Program-made: the position numbers and the translations under genes
Assembly: GCF_021245725.1 (NCBI RefSeq)
Contig: NZ_JAJGSX010000045.1
Span: 1 to 54,360, forward strand
Length of the DNA stretch: 54,360 nt
Direction: 5' to 3'
Source: Pseudonocardia sp. TRM90224
Lineage (GTDB): Bacteria; Actinomycetota; Actinomycetes; Mycobacteriales; Pseudonocardiaceae
Shown: positions 39,746-48,643 of the stretch, in pieces
Layout of the letters: every line of letters starts with the position of its first letter
Position numbering within the stretch: the stretch's first letter is position 1
Notes under the pieces: model-generated
Told to the model about the DNA's origin: nothing
Databases searched by the model: none
What the model saw: the letters and a program-made list of their open reading frames with translations, nothing else

Positions 39746-41656
39746 TCACCCGCGGACTTCGTCGAGCGCGGCGAGGTGTTCGGCGACCGTGCCGAGAGTG
39801 ACGAGACCGCTCGCCGCCCCGGCCTGCTCGCCTGCTGCGGGGGTGAGGGCGGCGCTGACCCGGTCGGCGGCGGCGCAGTCGGCGGCGGTGCGGCCGGCGA
39901 TCGCGATCGCGGCTCGGGCCATCAGGCACCAGTGCAGTTCCTGGAGCAGCCCGGGCGGCGGGTCGGGGAGTTCCCGCAGCAGCCCGGCCGCCCGTCCAGG
40001 ATCGCTCGGGGCGAGCAGCAGCGGCGCCGCCCATCGCTGGTGCGACCCGAGCCCATGCGTGTTGTCGACCGGCGAGCCGTCCCGGAGGGCGACGCACAGC
40101 CGGGCGAGCGCGGGCAGGCCGGCCGTGAGACCGGGCATGCCGGCGCCGTCGAGTGCGCGGATCGCGGCGTCGTAGGTCGCCGTTCCGCGCAGTGCCCGGT
40201 ACCAGCTGGTGAACAGCCCGACGAGCGGTCGTTCGTGACGGGACGCGAGATCGTCGAGCGCGCCGGCGTGCTCATCGGCTCCGGCGAAGTCGCCGAGCCC
40301 GCTGCGGGCCTGCAGGCGGACGAGGTGCCCGAGCACCTCGGCGTTGGGCAGGTCGTTGCGGGTGGCGAGGTCGACCAGCTCCGCGCCGATCCGGTCGCGC
40401 GCGGATGCGAGGCCGGTGCGGTGGAACGTCTGCATGAACGAGCCGTTGAGGGCGAAGGCCAGCAGCGCCGGGTCGCCGATCGCGCGGGCGAGCCGTTCGG
40501 CTTCGACAGCGGCCTCGCGGGCACGTGGGTGGCGGCTGCCGCGTGACTCCAGCGCGATCGTCGCGAGCAACCGGGCCCGCGCCGCGGCGCGTTCGGACGG
40601 GACTCGGGTGAGCGTGCGTTCGGCGGCCTCGACGACGGCTGCGGCCTGCTGCGGGTCGTCCGAGCTGGTCCAGATGGCCGGCACGTCGTAGGCGCCGATC
40701 ACCCGGGCCGTCAGCTCGGGGTCGCCGAGCGTCTCGGCGGCGCCGATGACGCCGACCCGTTGCCGCTGCGCGGCTTCGAGTCCGCTCCCGCCCGTGGTGG
40801 CGAGCGTCCGCAGCAGCCCGACGGTGGACTCCAGCCGGGCCTGCCGGCCGACGCCGACGTCGTAGGCCGTGGTGGCCCGCGTCCAGACCCGGTCGGTCGG
40901 TCCGACGTCGACGCCGGGGTGCGGCACCTGCCGCAGGATGTCGGCCTCCAGCCGGCGCAGCGCCGGCCCGGGATCGATGCCGAGCTGTTCGACGAGCACT
41001 GCCCGCGCCCTGCGGAGCACGGCCAGCGCGTCGCCCTGCCGATCGGACCGGTGCAGCGCTCGGGCGAGCAGCATCCAGGACTGCTCGCGCCAGGGATGGG
41101 TCTCGACGTGGGCGTCGAGGTCGGGGACCGCCTCGGCCGCCCGGCCCGATGCGACCCGCGCCTCGCCGAGCCGCTCGACCGCGGTGGCGTGCAGCTCGGT
41201 CAACCGGCCGCGTTCGGCGCGGGCCCAGTCCTGGTCGGCGACGTCGGTGTAGGCCGGCCCACGCCACCACCCCAGCGCCTCCACCAGCTGAGGTACCGAC
41301 GCCGTCGGCCCGGTGGTCGCGGCCTCGAACCGGGCGGCGTCGGTGTCAGCACGCAGGGCGTACCCCGGGCCGTCCGTCACCAGCAGCGTTGCGGGGGAGC
41401 GCGGTGGCCGGTCCGGCTCCAGGGCCCTGCGCAGCGCGCCGACGAACGTGCGGACCGCGGAGAGCGCGCCCTCGGGCGGCAACGTCCAAAGGTCGTCGAC
41501 GAGCGTCGTCACGGGCACCACCCGGCCACGGGCGACGAGCAGCCTGGCGAGCACCGCACGATGGCGCGGCCCGCGCAGCGGCAGCGCTGCACCGGTGGCG
41601 TCCCACGCGGTGACCGGGCCGAGCACCCCGAACGTTGTGGACGGTGTGCTGCTCAT
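39746..41656 (-). CDS. AfsR/SARP-type regulator with BTAD and TPR-like C-terminus
   Basis: 636 aa from ATG 41656; an ATG at 41680 is possible. The N-terminal winged helix (TFGVLGPVTAWDATGAALPLRGPRHRAVLARLLVARGRVV, then VDDLWTLPPEGALSAVRTFVGALRRALE) is followed by a BTAD domain to about residue 245 (HPWREQSWMLLARALHRSDRQGDALAVLRRARAVLVEQLGIDPG). The remaining ~390 residues are helical repeats without a P-loop, so it lacks the ATPase of AfsR. Divergent from the dehalogenase-like gene by 33 bp, which is probably its target. Confidence 0.88.
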   Translation of the reverse strand: MSSTPSTTFGVLGPVTAWDATGAALPLRGPRHRAVLARLLVARGRVVPVTTLVDDLWTLPPEGALSAVRTFVGALRRALEPDRPPRSPATLLVTDGPGYALRADTDAARFEAATTGPTASVPQLVEALGWWRGPAYTDVADQDWARAERGRLTELHATAVERLGEARVASGRAAEAVPDLDAHVETHPWREQSWMLLARALHRSDRQGDALAVLRRARAVLVEQLGIDPGPALRRLEADILRQVPHPGVDVGPTDRVWTRATTAYDVGVGRQARLESTVGLLRTLATTGGSGLEAAQRQRVGVIGAAETLGDPELTARVIGAYDVPAIWTSSDDPQQAAAVVEAAERTLTRVPSERAAARARLLATIALESRGSRHPRAREAAVEAERLARAIGDPALLAFALNGSFMQTFHRTGLASARDRIGAELVDLATRNDLPNAEVLGHLVRLQARSGLGDFAGADEHAGALDDLASRHERPLVGLFTSWYRALRGTATYDAAIRALDGAGMPGLTAGLPALARLCVALRDGSPVDNTHGLGSHQRWAAPLLLAPSDPGRAAGLLRELPDPPPGLLQELHWCLMARAAIAIAGRTAADCAAADRVSAALTPAAGEQAGAASGLVTLGTVAEHLAALDEVRG

Positions 41657-41689
41657 CGGTTGCTCATCGTCCCCGCTCATCGTGGCGGC

Positions 41690-42592
41690 ATGACCCCCGC
41701 CATCGCCGGCTTCGCCGAGCACCGTATCCGCGTCACCCCCGACGTCTCGCTGAACGTCGCCGTCGGCGGCGGCGGCGACCCGATCGTGCTGCTGCACGGC
41801 TTCCCGCAGACCCACCTGATGTGGCGGCACGTCGCCGCCGACCTCGCCGCCGACCACACCGTGATCTGCCCCGACCTGCGCGGGTACGGCGCGAGCGACA
41901 AGCCGGCCGAGACGGGGCGCGACGTCTACTCCAAGCGGACCATGGCCGCGGACGTCGTGGCGCTCGCCGGCGCGCTCGGCCACGAGCGGTTCGCGCTCGC
42001 CGGGCACGACCGCGGCGCGCTGGTGGCCTTCCGGGCCGGGCTCGACCACCCCGACGCGGTCAGCCACCTCGCGTGCCTGGACGTGCTGCCCACACTGGAC
42101 ATGTGGGGCGTCATGCACGGTGTGTCCGCCGCGGTGGGCTTCCACCTCTACCTCATGGCCCAGCCCCCAGGGCTGCCGGAGCGGCTGATCAGCGCGGCGC
42201 CGGACGCGTTCTTCGGGCACTTCCTCGACGTGTGGACGGCCGATCCGTCCGCGCTACCGGCCGACGTGCGGGCCGCCTACCTCGATGCCTGCCGGTCCGC
42301 GGTGCCCTCGATCGTCGCGGACTACCGGGCGTCCGCGGGCGTCGACGTCGAGCACGACCGCGCCGACCGGGCTGCCGGCCGGCGGCTGGTGATGCCGGTG
42401 ACGGTGCTGGCTCAGGACTGGGGCGCTGCGCTCGGCTTCGATGCCGCGGCGGTGTGGCGAGCCTGGGCGCCGGACCTCGACCACGTCATCCTCGACGCCG
42501 GGCACTTCATGGCGGAGCAGGCGCCGGACGACACCGCTGCCGCGCTCCGCAACCTGCTCACCCGGAGGGGCGATCACCGCCGGGCGTCGTAG
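41690..42592 (+). CDS. Alpha/beta hydrolase, haloacetate dehalogenase/epoxide hydrolase-like
   Basis: 300 aa. Oxyanion HGFPQT, PDLRGYGASDKP, nucleophile Asp107 in AGHDRGA and catalytic His272 in LDAGHFMAEQAP. The Asp nucleophile separates it from Ser esterases and places it with haloacetate dehalogenases and epoxide hydrolases. Fluoroacetate dehalogenase holds its carboxylate with two Arg (D-R-x-x-R); here the first is present (R108) but the second is Leu111, so a different substrate is likely. Divergent from the BTAD regulator; its last 19 bp overlap the convergent HxlR gene. Confidence 0.85.
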   Translation: MTPAIAGFAEHRIRVTPDVSLNVAVGGGGDPIVLLHGFPQTHLMWRHVAADLAADHTVICPDLRGYGASDKPAETGRDVYSKRTMAADVVALAGALGHERFALAGHDRGALVAFRAGLDHPDAVSHLACLDVLPTLDMWGVMHGVSAAVGFHLYLMAQPPGLPERLISAAPDAFFGHFLDVWTADPSALPADVRAAYLDACRSAVPSIVADYRASAGVDVEHDRADRAAGRRLVMPVTVLAQDWGAALGFDAAAVWRAWAPDLDHVILDAGHFMAEQAPDDTAAALRNLLTRRGDHRRAS

Positions 42593-42951
42593 CTCTGCCG
42601 CGCGACCAGCACCTCGGCGATGTGCTCCTCGGCCCAGCGGCTCAGCACGAGCAACGGGCCGTGCAGGGTGCGCCCGAGCGCCGTCAGCTCGTACTCCACG
42701 CGCGGCGGCACCTCGGCGTACGCACGACGTTCGACGAGGCCGTCACGTTCCAGGTCGCGCAACGTGTCGGTGAGGACCTTCCCGCTGATCCCCTCGACCG
42801 CGCTGCGCAGGTCGCCGAAGCGCATCCGCCCGTCGCCGAGCACGCTGACGATCATCGCCGTCCACTTGTTGGCGATCCGGGCGAGCGAGGTGCGCGACGG
42901 GCAGGTGGCGACCAGCACGTTCCAGGCGGGCTGCTGTGACACGTGGCACAT
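42574..42951 (-). CDS. HxlR-family transcriptional regulator
   Basis: 125 aa. Typical HxlR winged helix: CPSRTSLARIANKWTAMIVSVLGDGRMRFGDLRSAVEGISGKVLTDTLRDLERDGLVERRAYAEVPPRVEYELTALG. The conserved N-terminal Cys17-Pro is the residue used by thiol- or aldehyde-responsive members such as HypR and YodB. It is divergent from a SnoaL-like gene across 88 bp, so that gene is its probable target. The 3' end overlaps the hydrolase gene. Confidence 0.9.
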   Translation of the reverse strand: MCHVSQQPAWNVLVATCPSRTSLARIANKWTAMIVSVLGDGRMRFGDLRSAVEGISGKVLTDTLRDLERDGLVERRAYAEVPPRVEYELTALGRTLHGPLLVLSRWAEEHIAEVLVARQSYDARR

Positions 42952-42960
42952 CCGTCCGAT

Positions 42961-42984
42961 AGTTACGTTGAGGTAATTGGTTAC
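42961..42984. promoter_or_regulatory. Putative HxlR operator region
   Basis: Alternating half sites TTAC-N6-GTAA-N4-TTAC lie in an A/T-rich segment between hxlR and the SnoaL-like gene; a TATAGG stretch (42995-43000) could be the -10 of the rightward gene. The dyad pattern fits a winged-helix dimer site. Confidence 0.45.
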
Positions 42985-43039
42985 TGAAAGAGACTATAGG
43001 CGCTCACCAGCGAGAATCGAACCAAGGAGATGACCGGAC

Positions 43040-43447
43040 GTGAGCACCACAACCCCGCTCGAGGTCGTGCGGCGCTATTTCGACGCGCTCGCGGCGAAGG
43101 ACTTCGCCACGGTCGCCGGCATGCTCGCCGACGACATCGTGTGGCACCAGCCTGGCGCCAACCGCTTCTCTGGCACCCACCACGGCAGCGCCGCAGTGGG
43201 AGAGATGATCGGCGGGATGATGACCGTCAGCGAGGGCACGTTCGAGCTCGCGACCATCGGCGCTCCCATGGTCAACGGCGCGCTGGTCGGGGTTCCCGTC
43301 CACTTCACCGGGAAGCGGGAGGGGGCGGCGATGGCCCAGGACGGCATCGACCTGCTCAGGATCGAGGGCGACCGGATCGCCGAGGTGTGGCTCTTCTCGT
43401 CCGACCCCCGGTCCGAGGATGCGTTCTGGGGTGCAGCCTCGGCGTAG
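43040..43447 (+). CDS. SnoaL/ketosteroid isomerase-like protein
   Basis: 135 aa, GTG start; an AAGGAG site lies at 43024-43029. NTF2-like fold: VVRRYFDALAAKDFATVAGMLADDIVWHQPGANRFSGTHHGSAAVGEMIGGMM and DLLRIEGDRIAEVWLFSSDPRSEDAFWG, characteristic of SnoaL-like proteins. The paired ligand is unknown. Divergent from hxlR, suggesting control by a thiol- or electrophile-sensing regulator and a possible part in detoxification. Confidence 0.85.
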   Translation: MSTTTPLEVVRRYFDALAAKDFATVAGMLADDIVWHQPGANRFSGTHHGSAAVGEMIGGMMTVSEGTFELATIGAPMVNGALVGVPVHFTGKREGAAMAQDGIDLLRIEGDRIAEVWLFSSDPRSEDAFWGAASA

Positions 43448-43595
43448 TTGGGGCAGACAGGCCTACCTGCCCGCGTGATCCTGGCGGGGTCGGGGCGAGC
43501 GCGATGGCGCACCCGTCGACGTCGAGCGCTCCGTACGCGCTCGACAGCATCGTCCCGACCTCGCCTGCGCCGGCCTGATCACCGGTCCGCCCTGA

Positions 43596-44045
43596 TCACC
43601 GGTTCTCGCGGATGGTCCGCAGGATGATCCGGTACTCGAGCAGCGACGTGGCGGCCGCACAGATCCCGGCGAACAGGCCGACCAGCATCCAGGTCGGGAC
43701 GCTGTTGGACCAGCTGGTCGCGATGACCCACACCACGAGGACCAGCACTCCCATCAGTGCCACGGTGAGGATCATCGGAAGCACGACCGAGGGCTGGAGA
43801 TCTTTGCCGCTCACCCCCAACCTGGGGTAGACGACGGTCTGTTCGAGGACCGCCCACGGCACGAGGACCGCCGCGCACGCCCACATCGCTCCGGTCATGT
43901 CGGGCTGGATGTACCCGGCTGCACCGAGCGCGAGCACGGGCAACAACACCAGCAGTGCCAGGTACCACTTCGGTAGCGGGCGGGGTGTCGGGGTGTCAGT
44001 GGGAGAGGTGTTCTCGCTGGTCGGGAGTTCGTTGTGGTTGGTCAT
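43596..44045 (-). CDS. Four-helix membrane protein of unknown function
   Basis: 149 aa. A polar, Thr/Pro-rich N-terminus (residues 1-25) precedes four hydrophobic helices (WYLALLVLLPVLALGAAGYI, MWACAAVLVPWAVLEQ, VVLPMILTVALMGVLVLVVWVI, WMLVGLFAGICAAATSLLEY) and a basic C-terminus. I recognise no family. Divergent from another membrane protein of unknown function across 155 bp. Confidence 0.7.
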   Translation of the reverse strand: MTNHNELPTSENTSPTDTPTPRPLPKWYLALLVLLPVLALGAAGYIQPDMTGAMWACAAVLVPWAVLEQTVVYPRLGVSGKDLQPSVVLPMILTVALMGVLVLVVWVIATSWSNSVPTWMLVGLFAGICAAATSLLEYRIILRTIRENR

Positions 44046-44200
44046 TCGAGGCTCCAGGTTCGTCGGATCGCGGTACCGATGAGCCTGCTCGGCGCGCCCG
44101 TCGACGTCATCGCCAGCAGGACGGACTCCCCGCTATGTCCCAAGGCGGACTCGACGACCGCACTAGCCTCCGGTGCATCCGAGTTGGAGGGGGACGGGCG

Positions 44201-44932
44201 ATGGATGCGACCGACGACACCGGGGCCACCAGCAGCACGCCGACGGACGGGGGATCTCCGCCTCCGCAAGCGCCGTCGCACTCGCTCGGGCCGGACGCCG
44301 TGGCGATCCTGTCCACCGAGCACTGGAGCCTGCTCAGCTCGCGGTCGTTGATCTGGAGCGAGGCGATGAACCGCAGCACGGTCTTCCTGAGCCTGCTCTC
44401 GGCGACGATGGTCGCGCTGGCGCTGCTGGCCGACACGAACGACTTCGGCCGCCGGACCACAACCCTCGCGTTGGTGCTGCTGCCCATCGTGCTGCTGCTC
44501 GGCGTCGTGACCCACGTGCGCCTCGTTCAGATCAACAGCGAGGAGGTGCGGACGATGCTGGCCATGAACCGGCTGCGCAATGCCTACCTCGAGATCGCGC
44601 CCGACCTGCGGCCCTACTTCAGCACCGGTTTCCACGACGACGAGCGCGGCCTGGCCGCCAGCTACCTGATGTCCGGGACGCGACGGATGCGGCCGTGGCG
44701 GCAGTTCCTGCAGGCGATGGCGACGCTCGTCGCGACCGTCGACGCCGTGCTCGCCGCGACCATCGTGGTGATCGCCGTGCAGGCCGCCGGCGCGTCGACG
44801 GGCCTCACCGTCGTCGCCGGGGTGCTCGTGTTCCTGCCGGTGTGGGTGGCCCTGGTGTTCGCGCAGCGCCAAGCGCTCCATCCGCTGCGCCGAATCGCGC
44901 CGCGGTTCCCCAGCCCACCCGAAGGTCCCTGA
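44201..44932 (+). CDS. Membrane protein of unknown function
   Basis: 243 aa from ATG 44201, with GGAGGGGG upstream. A 35-residue polar N-terminus precedes LGPDAVAILSTEHWSLLSSRSLIWSEAMNRSTVFLSLLSATMVALALL, a pattern repeatedly seen in actinobacterial DUF-type membrane proteins, then two helix pairs separated by a soluble segment (LRNAYLEIAPDLRPYFSTGFHDDERGLAASYLM). No enzyme motif. It may be the product of a stress- or envelope-related gene; no function can be assigned. Confidence 0.75.
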   Translation: MDATDDTGATSSTPTDGGSPPPQAPSHSLGPDAVAILSTEHWSLLSSRSLIWSEAMNRSTVFLSLLSATMVALALLADTNDFGRRTTTLALVLLPIVLLLGVVTHVRLVQINSEEVRTMLAMNRLRNAYLEIAPDLRPYFSTGFHDDERGLAASYLMSGTRRMRPWRQFLQAMATLVATVDAVLAATIVVIAVQAAGASTGLTVVAGVLVFLPVWVALVFAQRQALHPLRRIAPRFPSPPEGP

Positions 44933-45294
44933 CGGTCACGACGCCGGCCGGTCTGATGAACGACCTCACACGGCCTCATAGATCGGATGTTTGAGTCGAC
45001 CGGGCTCGCGATGACCGAGTGGAGGTCGTACAAAAGCCCGAACACATTGGATGTACGACCCGCGCGAATGGGCAGCCCAGGCTCGTCGCGCCGGTGCGGC
45101 AGCCGGAGGTGGCGGTCCCTGTGATCGAGCCTTTCCTCAAGCGGAAATGACTCGCCGTAGCCCACACACAGCGCAGCGTCGTCATATCGAGTGAGTCTCG
45201 AAACGGTCACGACTCCATGTCGACGTAGCGTGACGGCGGTTGTTAGTGTGCGCCCGGTTCAGCGGCCGGTCGAGTGAGGAGACAGGGCATCGAC
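44933..45294. other. 361-bp gap without a gene
   Basis: No convincing coding frame. It is less GC-rich than its neighbours and contains an inverted repeat, GGTCGTACA (45024-45032) and TGTACGACC (45052-45060), perfect over 9 bp with a 19-nt loop. Short frames on both strands look like shadows or decayed sequence; no family is recognisable. It probably holds the promoter of the acyltransferase-like gene. Confidence 0.5.
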
Positions 45295-46476
45295 ATGTCA
45301 TCAGTGACGACGGTCGAGACCGTCGCACCGCCCGTACGGACCCGGTTGCTCGGGCTCGATGCGGCCCGGTTCGTCGCACTGATCGGGATGTTCGCGATCC
45401 ACGTGCTGCCGCTGGAGACGGCGGACGGCCGGCCGACGGTCACCGAACTGGTCGCGGGCGGCCGGTCGGCGGCGCTCTTCGGTGTGCTGGCGGGGGTGAG
45501 CGTGGCGCTGGCGACGGGCGGCGTGCAACGGCCGGCCGCGGGCCGGGCGCACCGCGCGGCGGCGGCCGGGCTCGCCGTGCGCGGGCTGCTGATCGGGCTG
45601 CTGGGGCTCGGGCTGATCGAGATCGGCACGCCGGCGATCGTGATCCTGCCCTTCTACGCCGTGCTGTTCGTGCTGGCAGGAGCGCTGGTGCGGCTGACGC
45701 CGCGGGTGCTGGCGGGCTGTGCGGCGGTGGCCTGCGTCGTGACCCCGGTGATCAGCTTCCTGCTGCGGCCAGGCCCGCTGCCCGACGGCTCGGTCGAGCC
45801 CACGGTCGCGACGCTGGCCGCGCCGGGGGAGTTCTTCACCATCCTGTTCGTGACCGGCACGTACCCGGTGCTGACGTGGATCACGTTCCTGCTGGCCGGG
45901 ATGGCGATCGGGCGCTGCGACCTGTGGGCGCGCGCGACCGCGGTCAGGTTGATCGTGGGTGGGGTGGCGCTGGCCGTCGTGGCGAAGATCGGGTCGCTGG
46001 TGCTGCTGGCAGCGGGCGGGGCGGAGGCGATCGGCGACGACGGGCTCGAACGGCTCCTGCTCGGCGTCACCCCGACCGACACGTGGTGGTGGCTGGCGGT
46101 CGACAGCTCGCACTCGGGCACATCGTTCTTCCTCGCCGGCTCGGTCGGGACGTCGATGGCGGTGCTGGGGGCGATGCTGCTGCTGGCGCGGTGGTCGGAG
46201 CGGCTGGTCTGGGTGCCGGCGGCGGTCGGGTCGATGCCGCTGACCATGTACACGATGCAGCTGCTCGTGCTCGACGCGACCGATCCCATCCCGGCCATCT
46301 GGACGTGGGTCGGGTACGTGATCGGCGCGGTGGCGCTCGGCGTCGGGCTGCGCTGGACCGGGCAGCGGGGCCCGCTGGAAGCGGTCGTGGGTGGGGTGAG
46401 CAGCGCCGCCCGCCGGGCCGTCGAGAACCCGTACGGCCGGCACGCCATCGACGTCGGCGGGCTCCCTCGCCGATGA
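45295..46476 (+). CDS. Heparan-alpha-glucosaminide N-acetyltransferase-like membrane protein
   Basis: 393 aa from ATG 45295 (GTG at 45274 is an alternative start). About ten helices. The N-terminus RLLGLDAARFVALIGMFAIHVLPL matches the HGSNAT/DUF1624 and related DUF418 membrane acyltransferase families, with an invariant Asp and His in the first helix; GMAIGRCDLW and VGSMPLTMYTMQLLVLD are also family-like. It probably transfers an acyl group to a cell-envelope sugar. LLM oxidoreductase follows by 42 bp. Confidence 0.8.
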   Translation: MSSVTTVETVAPPVRTRLLGLDAARFVALIGMFAIHVLPLETADGRPTVTELVAGGRSAALFGVLAGVSVALATGGVQRPAAGRAHRAAAAGLAVRGLLIGLLGLGLIEIGTPAIVILPFYAVLFVLAGALVRLTPRVLAGCAAVACVVTPVISFLLRPGPLPDGSVEPTVATLAAPGEFFTILFVTGTYPVLTWITFLLAGMAIGRCDLWARATAVRLIVGGVALAVVAKIGSLVLLAAGGAEAIGDDGLERLLLGVTPTDTWWWLAVDSSHSGTSFFLAGSVGTSMAVLGAMLLLARWSERLVWVPAAVGSMPLTMYTMQLLVLDATDPIPAIWTWVGYVIGAVALGVGLRWTGQRGPLEAVVGGVSSAARRAVENPYGRHAIDVGGLPRR

Positions 46477-46518
46477 TCAGGAGTTGCGACGGGAGCGGCT
46501 CGTCGGTGGTATAGGCCG

Positions 46519-47484
46519 ATGGACATCTCCGTCGTCGTCGCCTCGCGGCCCAACACCCCGCCGGAACAGGACCTGGAGACGGCCGTGGTCGCGGACCGGC
46601 TCGGCTACGGCGAGGTGTGGGTCGGCGAAGGGTGGGTGTGGGACTGCTTCACGCTCGCGACCGCCATCGGGCAGGCCACGGAGCAGGTCGCGTTGACCGT
46701 CGGACCGGTGCCGGTCTCGCTGCGCGATCCGGCGATGATCGCCGTCGGGGCGGCGTCGATCGCGGCGCTCACCCGCCGCACGGTCGGCGTCGCGCTGGGC
46801 GCGTCGAGCGTCCGGTTCGTCGAGGGCATGCACGGGCGCTCCCGCAGCCGACCGGGCACGGCGCTGGTCGAGAGCGCAACCGCCGTGCGGTCGCTGCTCG
46901 ACGGCAAGCGCACCGACTTCCAAGGTGAGGTGCTCTCCACGCACGGCTACCAGCTGCGGCTCGCCCCGCCCGGCGGCCCGCTCACCATCGCGGCGTTCGG
47001 CGACCGTGCGGTGCGCACCGCCGCCACCCACGCCGACCGCATGGTCCTCGACCTCGTCTCGACGGAACGCGTGGTCGAGTACCGCGCGAAGCTGCAAGCG
47101 GCCGCGGCGGAGGCCGGGCGACCGGCCCCCGCGCTGGCTGCGTGGCTGCCGGCGGCGGTCGAACCGGACGCCGATTCGACCGCCGAGCTGACCACCAGCC
47201 TCGCCGGCTACCTCGCGGTGCCCGGCTACGGCGAGATGTTCGCTGCGGTCGGTTTCGGCGACGCCGTGCAGGCCGCCCGGGCGGGGGCGGACCTTCCTGC
47301 GCTGCTGGAGGCGCTGCCCGCCGACGCCGCGAGCCGCGTCGGTCTCGTCGGCGACGCCGACGTCGTGGCCGCGCGCTTGGAGGCCTATGCCGACGCCGGG
47401 CTCGACGAGGTTGTGCTCGTGCCGGCAACCGCGGGCGACCCCGGTGGTGAGCGGACCCTGACCGCTTTGGCGAAGTTCAGGTAG
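46519..47484 (+). CDS. LLM-class (luciferase-like, F420-type) oxidoreductase
   Basis: 321 aa. Bacterial luciferase-like TIM barrel: DISVVVASRPNTPPEQDLETAVVADRLGYGEVWVGEG, VALTVGPVPVSLRDPAMIAVGAASIAALT, GVALGASSVRF and PLTIAAFGDRAVRTAATHADRMVLDLVS. Actinobacterial members often use coenzyme F420, though FMN cannot be excluded. It follows the acyltransferase-like gene and its stop abuts the stop of the convergent XRE gene. Confidence 0.88.
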   Translation: MDISVVVASRPNTPPEQDLETAVVADRLGYGEVWVGEGWVWDCFTLATAIGQATEQVALTVGPVPVSLRDPAMIAVGAASIAALTRRTVGVALGASSVRFVEGMHGRSRSRPGTALVESATAVRSLLDGKRTDFQGEVLSTHGYQLRLAPPGGPLTIAAFGDRAVRTAATHADRMVLDLVSTERVVEYRAKLQAAAAEAGRPAPALAAWLPAAVEPDADSTAELTTSLAGYLAVPGYGEMFAAVGFGDAVQAARAGADLPALLEALPADAASRVGLVGDADVVAARLEAYADAGLDEVVLVPATAGDPGGERTLTALAKFR

Positions 47485-48252
47485 TCACCCGAGGTAGACG
47501 AGCACCCGGTGTTCGTCGGTGCCCGGTACGGCCAGCGCTTCGTAACCCAGGTGCAGCTCGCCGCGGTCGGGGTGCCGCCAGCGTTCCGTCCCGGTCCAGC
47601 GTGGGACGCGGGTCGCGGCGGCGTACCGCTCCGCGAAATCGCTGCCGGGGGTGAGCGCGAGCTCCGCGGCGACGTCGGCGGCGTGCGGATCGGCCAGGTC
47701 GGCGGCGGAGCGCAGCCGGGCCGCCCACTCCTCGGCGACCTGACCCCAGTCCGGGAAGGTCGTGCGGGCGCGCGGGTCGGTGAAGACGAACCTCGGGATC
47801 GACGCGGCGTCGAGCACGCCGGCGGGCCCGGCCAGCTTGCGGAAGCCCTCCGTGCAGGCCAGCACCTCGCCGGACATGTCGATCAGCACCGCCGGCGTCG
47901 GATCGAGCTGGTCGAGCAGCAGCCGCAGGGTGGGGCGGACCGGTTCGCGGGCCGCCGCGGCCGCGCACGTCCGCCCTCCCGAGGTCTTGACCAGCCGCAA
48001 CAGGTGCACGTGCTCGTCGTCGCGCAGTTTCAGGGCGCGGGCGAGCGCGGCCAGCACCTCGGGCGACGGCCTGCGGTCGCGGCCGCGTTCCAGCCGGGTG
48101 AGGTACTCGACGCTGACGCCGGCCAGCTCGGCCAGCTCCTCGCGGCGCAGCCCCGGCGTGCGCCGGCGCGGCCCGCTCGGGAGCCCGGCGGCGATGGGTG
48201 TGACCGCTTCCCGGCAGGCCCGCAGGAACTCGCCCAATGGGTTGTCGCTCAC
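47485..48252 (-). CDS. XRE-family regulator with MmyB-like ligand domain
   Basis: 255 aa. The N-terminal HTH (RRTPGLRREELAELAGVSVEYLTRLERGRDRRPSPEVLAALARALKLRDDEHVHL) is the diagnostic opening of the MmyB-like regulators of actinobacteria, and the C-terminal part (PTPAVLIDMSGEVLACTEGFRKLAG ... RTTFPDWGQVAEEWAARLRSAA) is the matching PAS-like ligand domain. Such genes usually lie divergent from a short-chain dehydrogenase; here instead it ends a leftward operon behind arsC, with 3 bp between them. Confidence 0.92.
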   Translation of the reverse strand: MSDNPLGEFLRACREAVTPIAAGLPSGPRRRTPGLRREELAELAGVSVEYLTRLERGRDRRPSPEVLAALARALKLRDDEHVHLLRLVKTSGGRTCAAAAAREPVRPTLRLLLDQLDPTPAVLIDMSGEVLACTEGFRKLAGPAGVLDAASIPRFVFTDPRARTTFPDWGQVAEEWAARLRSAADLADPHAADVAAELALTPGSDFAERYAAATRVPRWTGTERWRHPDRGELHLGYEALAVPGTDEHRVLVYLG

Positions 48253-48255
48253 CGC

Positions 48256-48621
48256 TCAACTCTCGGGGTCGAGGAGCTCGCGCACCAGCTCCGGCGGCCG
48301 TCCGACGACGGCGCGGGTCGACGTGATCACGATCGGCCGCTCGATCAGCACCGGGTGCGCGGCGAGCGCGTCGAGCAGCTGTTCCCGGCCGGCATCCGCG
48401 AGAGCGAGCTCGCGGTAGACCGGCTCACCGGTCCGCATCATCGCGCGCGGGTCGTCGGTGCCGAGCTTGCGCAGCACGTCCTCCAGCTCGGCCCGGCTGG
48501 GCGCCTCGTCCAGGTAGCGCACGACCTGCGGTTCGACGCCGAGCTCGTCGAGGATCGTCATGGCACCGCGGCTCTTGCTGCAGCGCGGGTTGTGCCAGAT
48601 GGTCACGTCCATGCCGGACAT
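48256..48621 (-). CDS. arsC: ArsC-type (glutaredoxin-dependent) arsenate reductase family protein
   Basis: 121 aa. ArsC/Spx fold with catalytic Cys14 in IWHNPRCSKSRGAM, followed by LGVEPQVVRYLDEAPSRAELEDVL, IERPIVIT and RPPELVRELL, all typical of the E. coli-plasmid type ArsC. The conserved Arg triad can be matched only in part: an Arg is present in IERPIV. It reduces arsenate or acts as a YffB-like thiol reductase; no other ars genes are nearby. It lies between a flavin monooxygenase (22 bp) and the XRE gene (3 bp). Confidence 0.9.
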   Translation of the reverse strand: MSGMDVTIWHNPRCSKSRGAMTILDELGVEPQVVRYLDEAPSRAELEDVLRKLGTDDPRAMMRTGEPVYRELALADAGREQLLDALAAHPVLIERPIVITSTRAVVGRPPELVRELLDPES

Positions 48622-48643
48622 GCTCCACCACGGGCGCCGGCGG

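Noticed and set aside
42574..42592. Overlap of hydrolase and hxlR 3' ends as an annotation error
   Set aside because: Both genes have clear family ends; short convergent overlaps also occur at 17796-17807 and 5423-5475 in this window.
44662..45210. Minus-strand frame in the 44.9-45.3 kb gap as a transposase remnant
   Set aside because: A few stretches look protein-like but no transposase motif, terminal repeat or target duplication was found.
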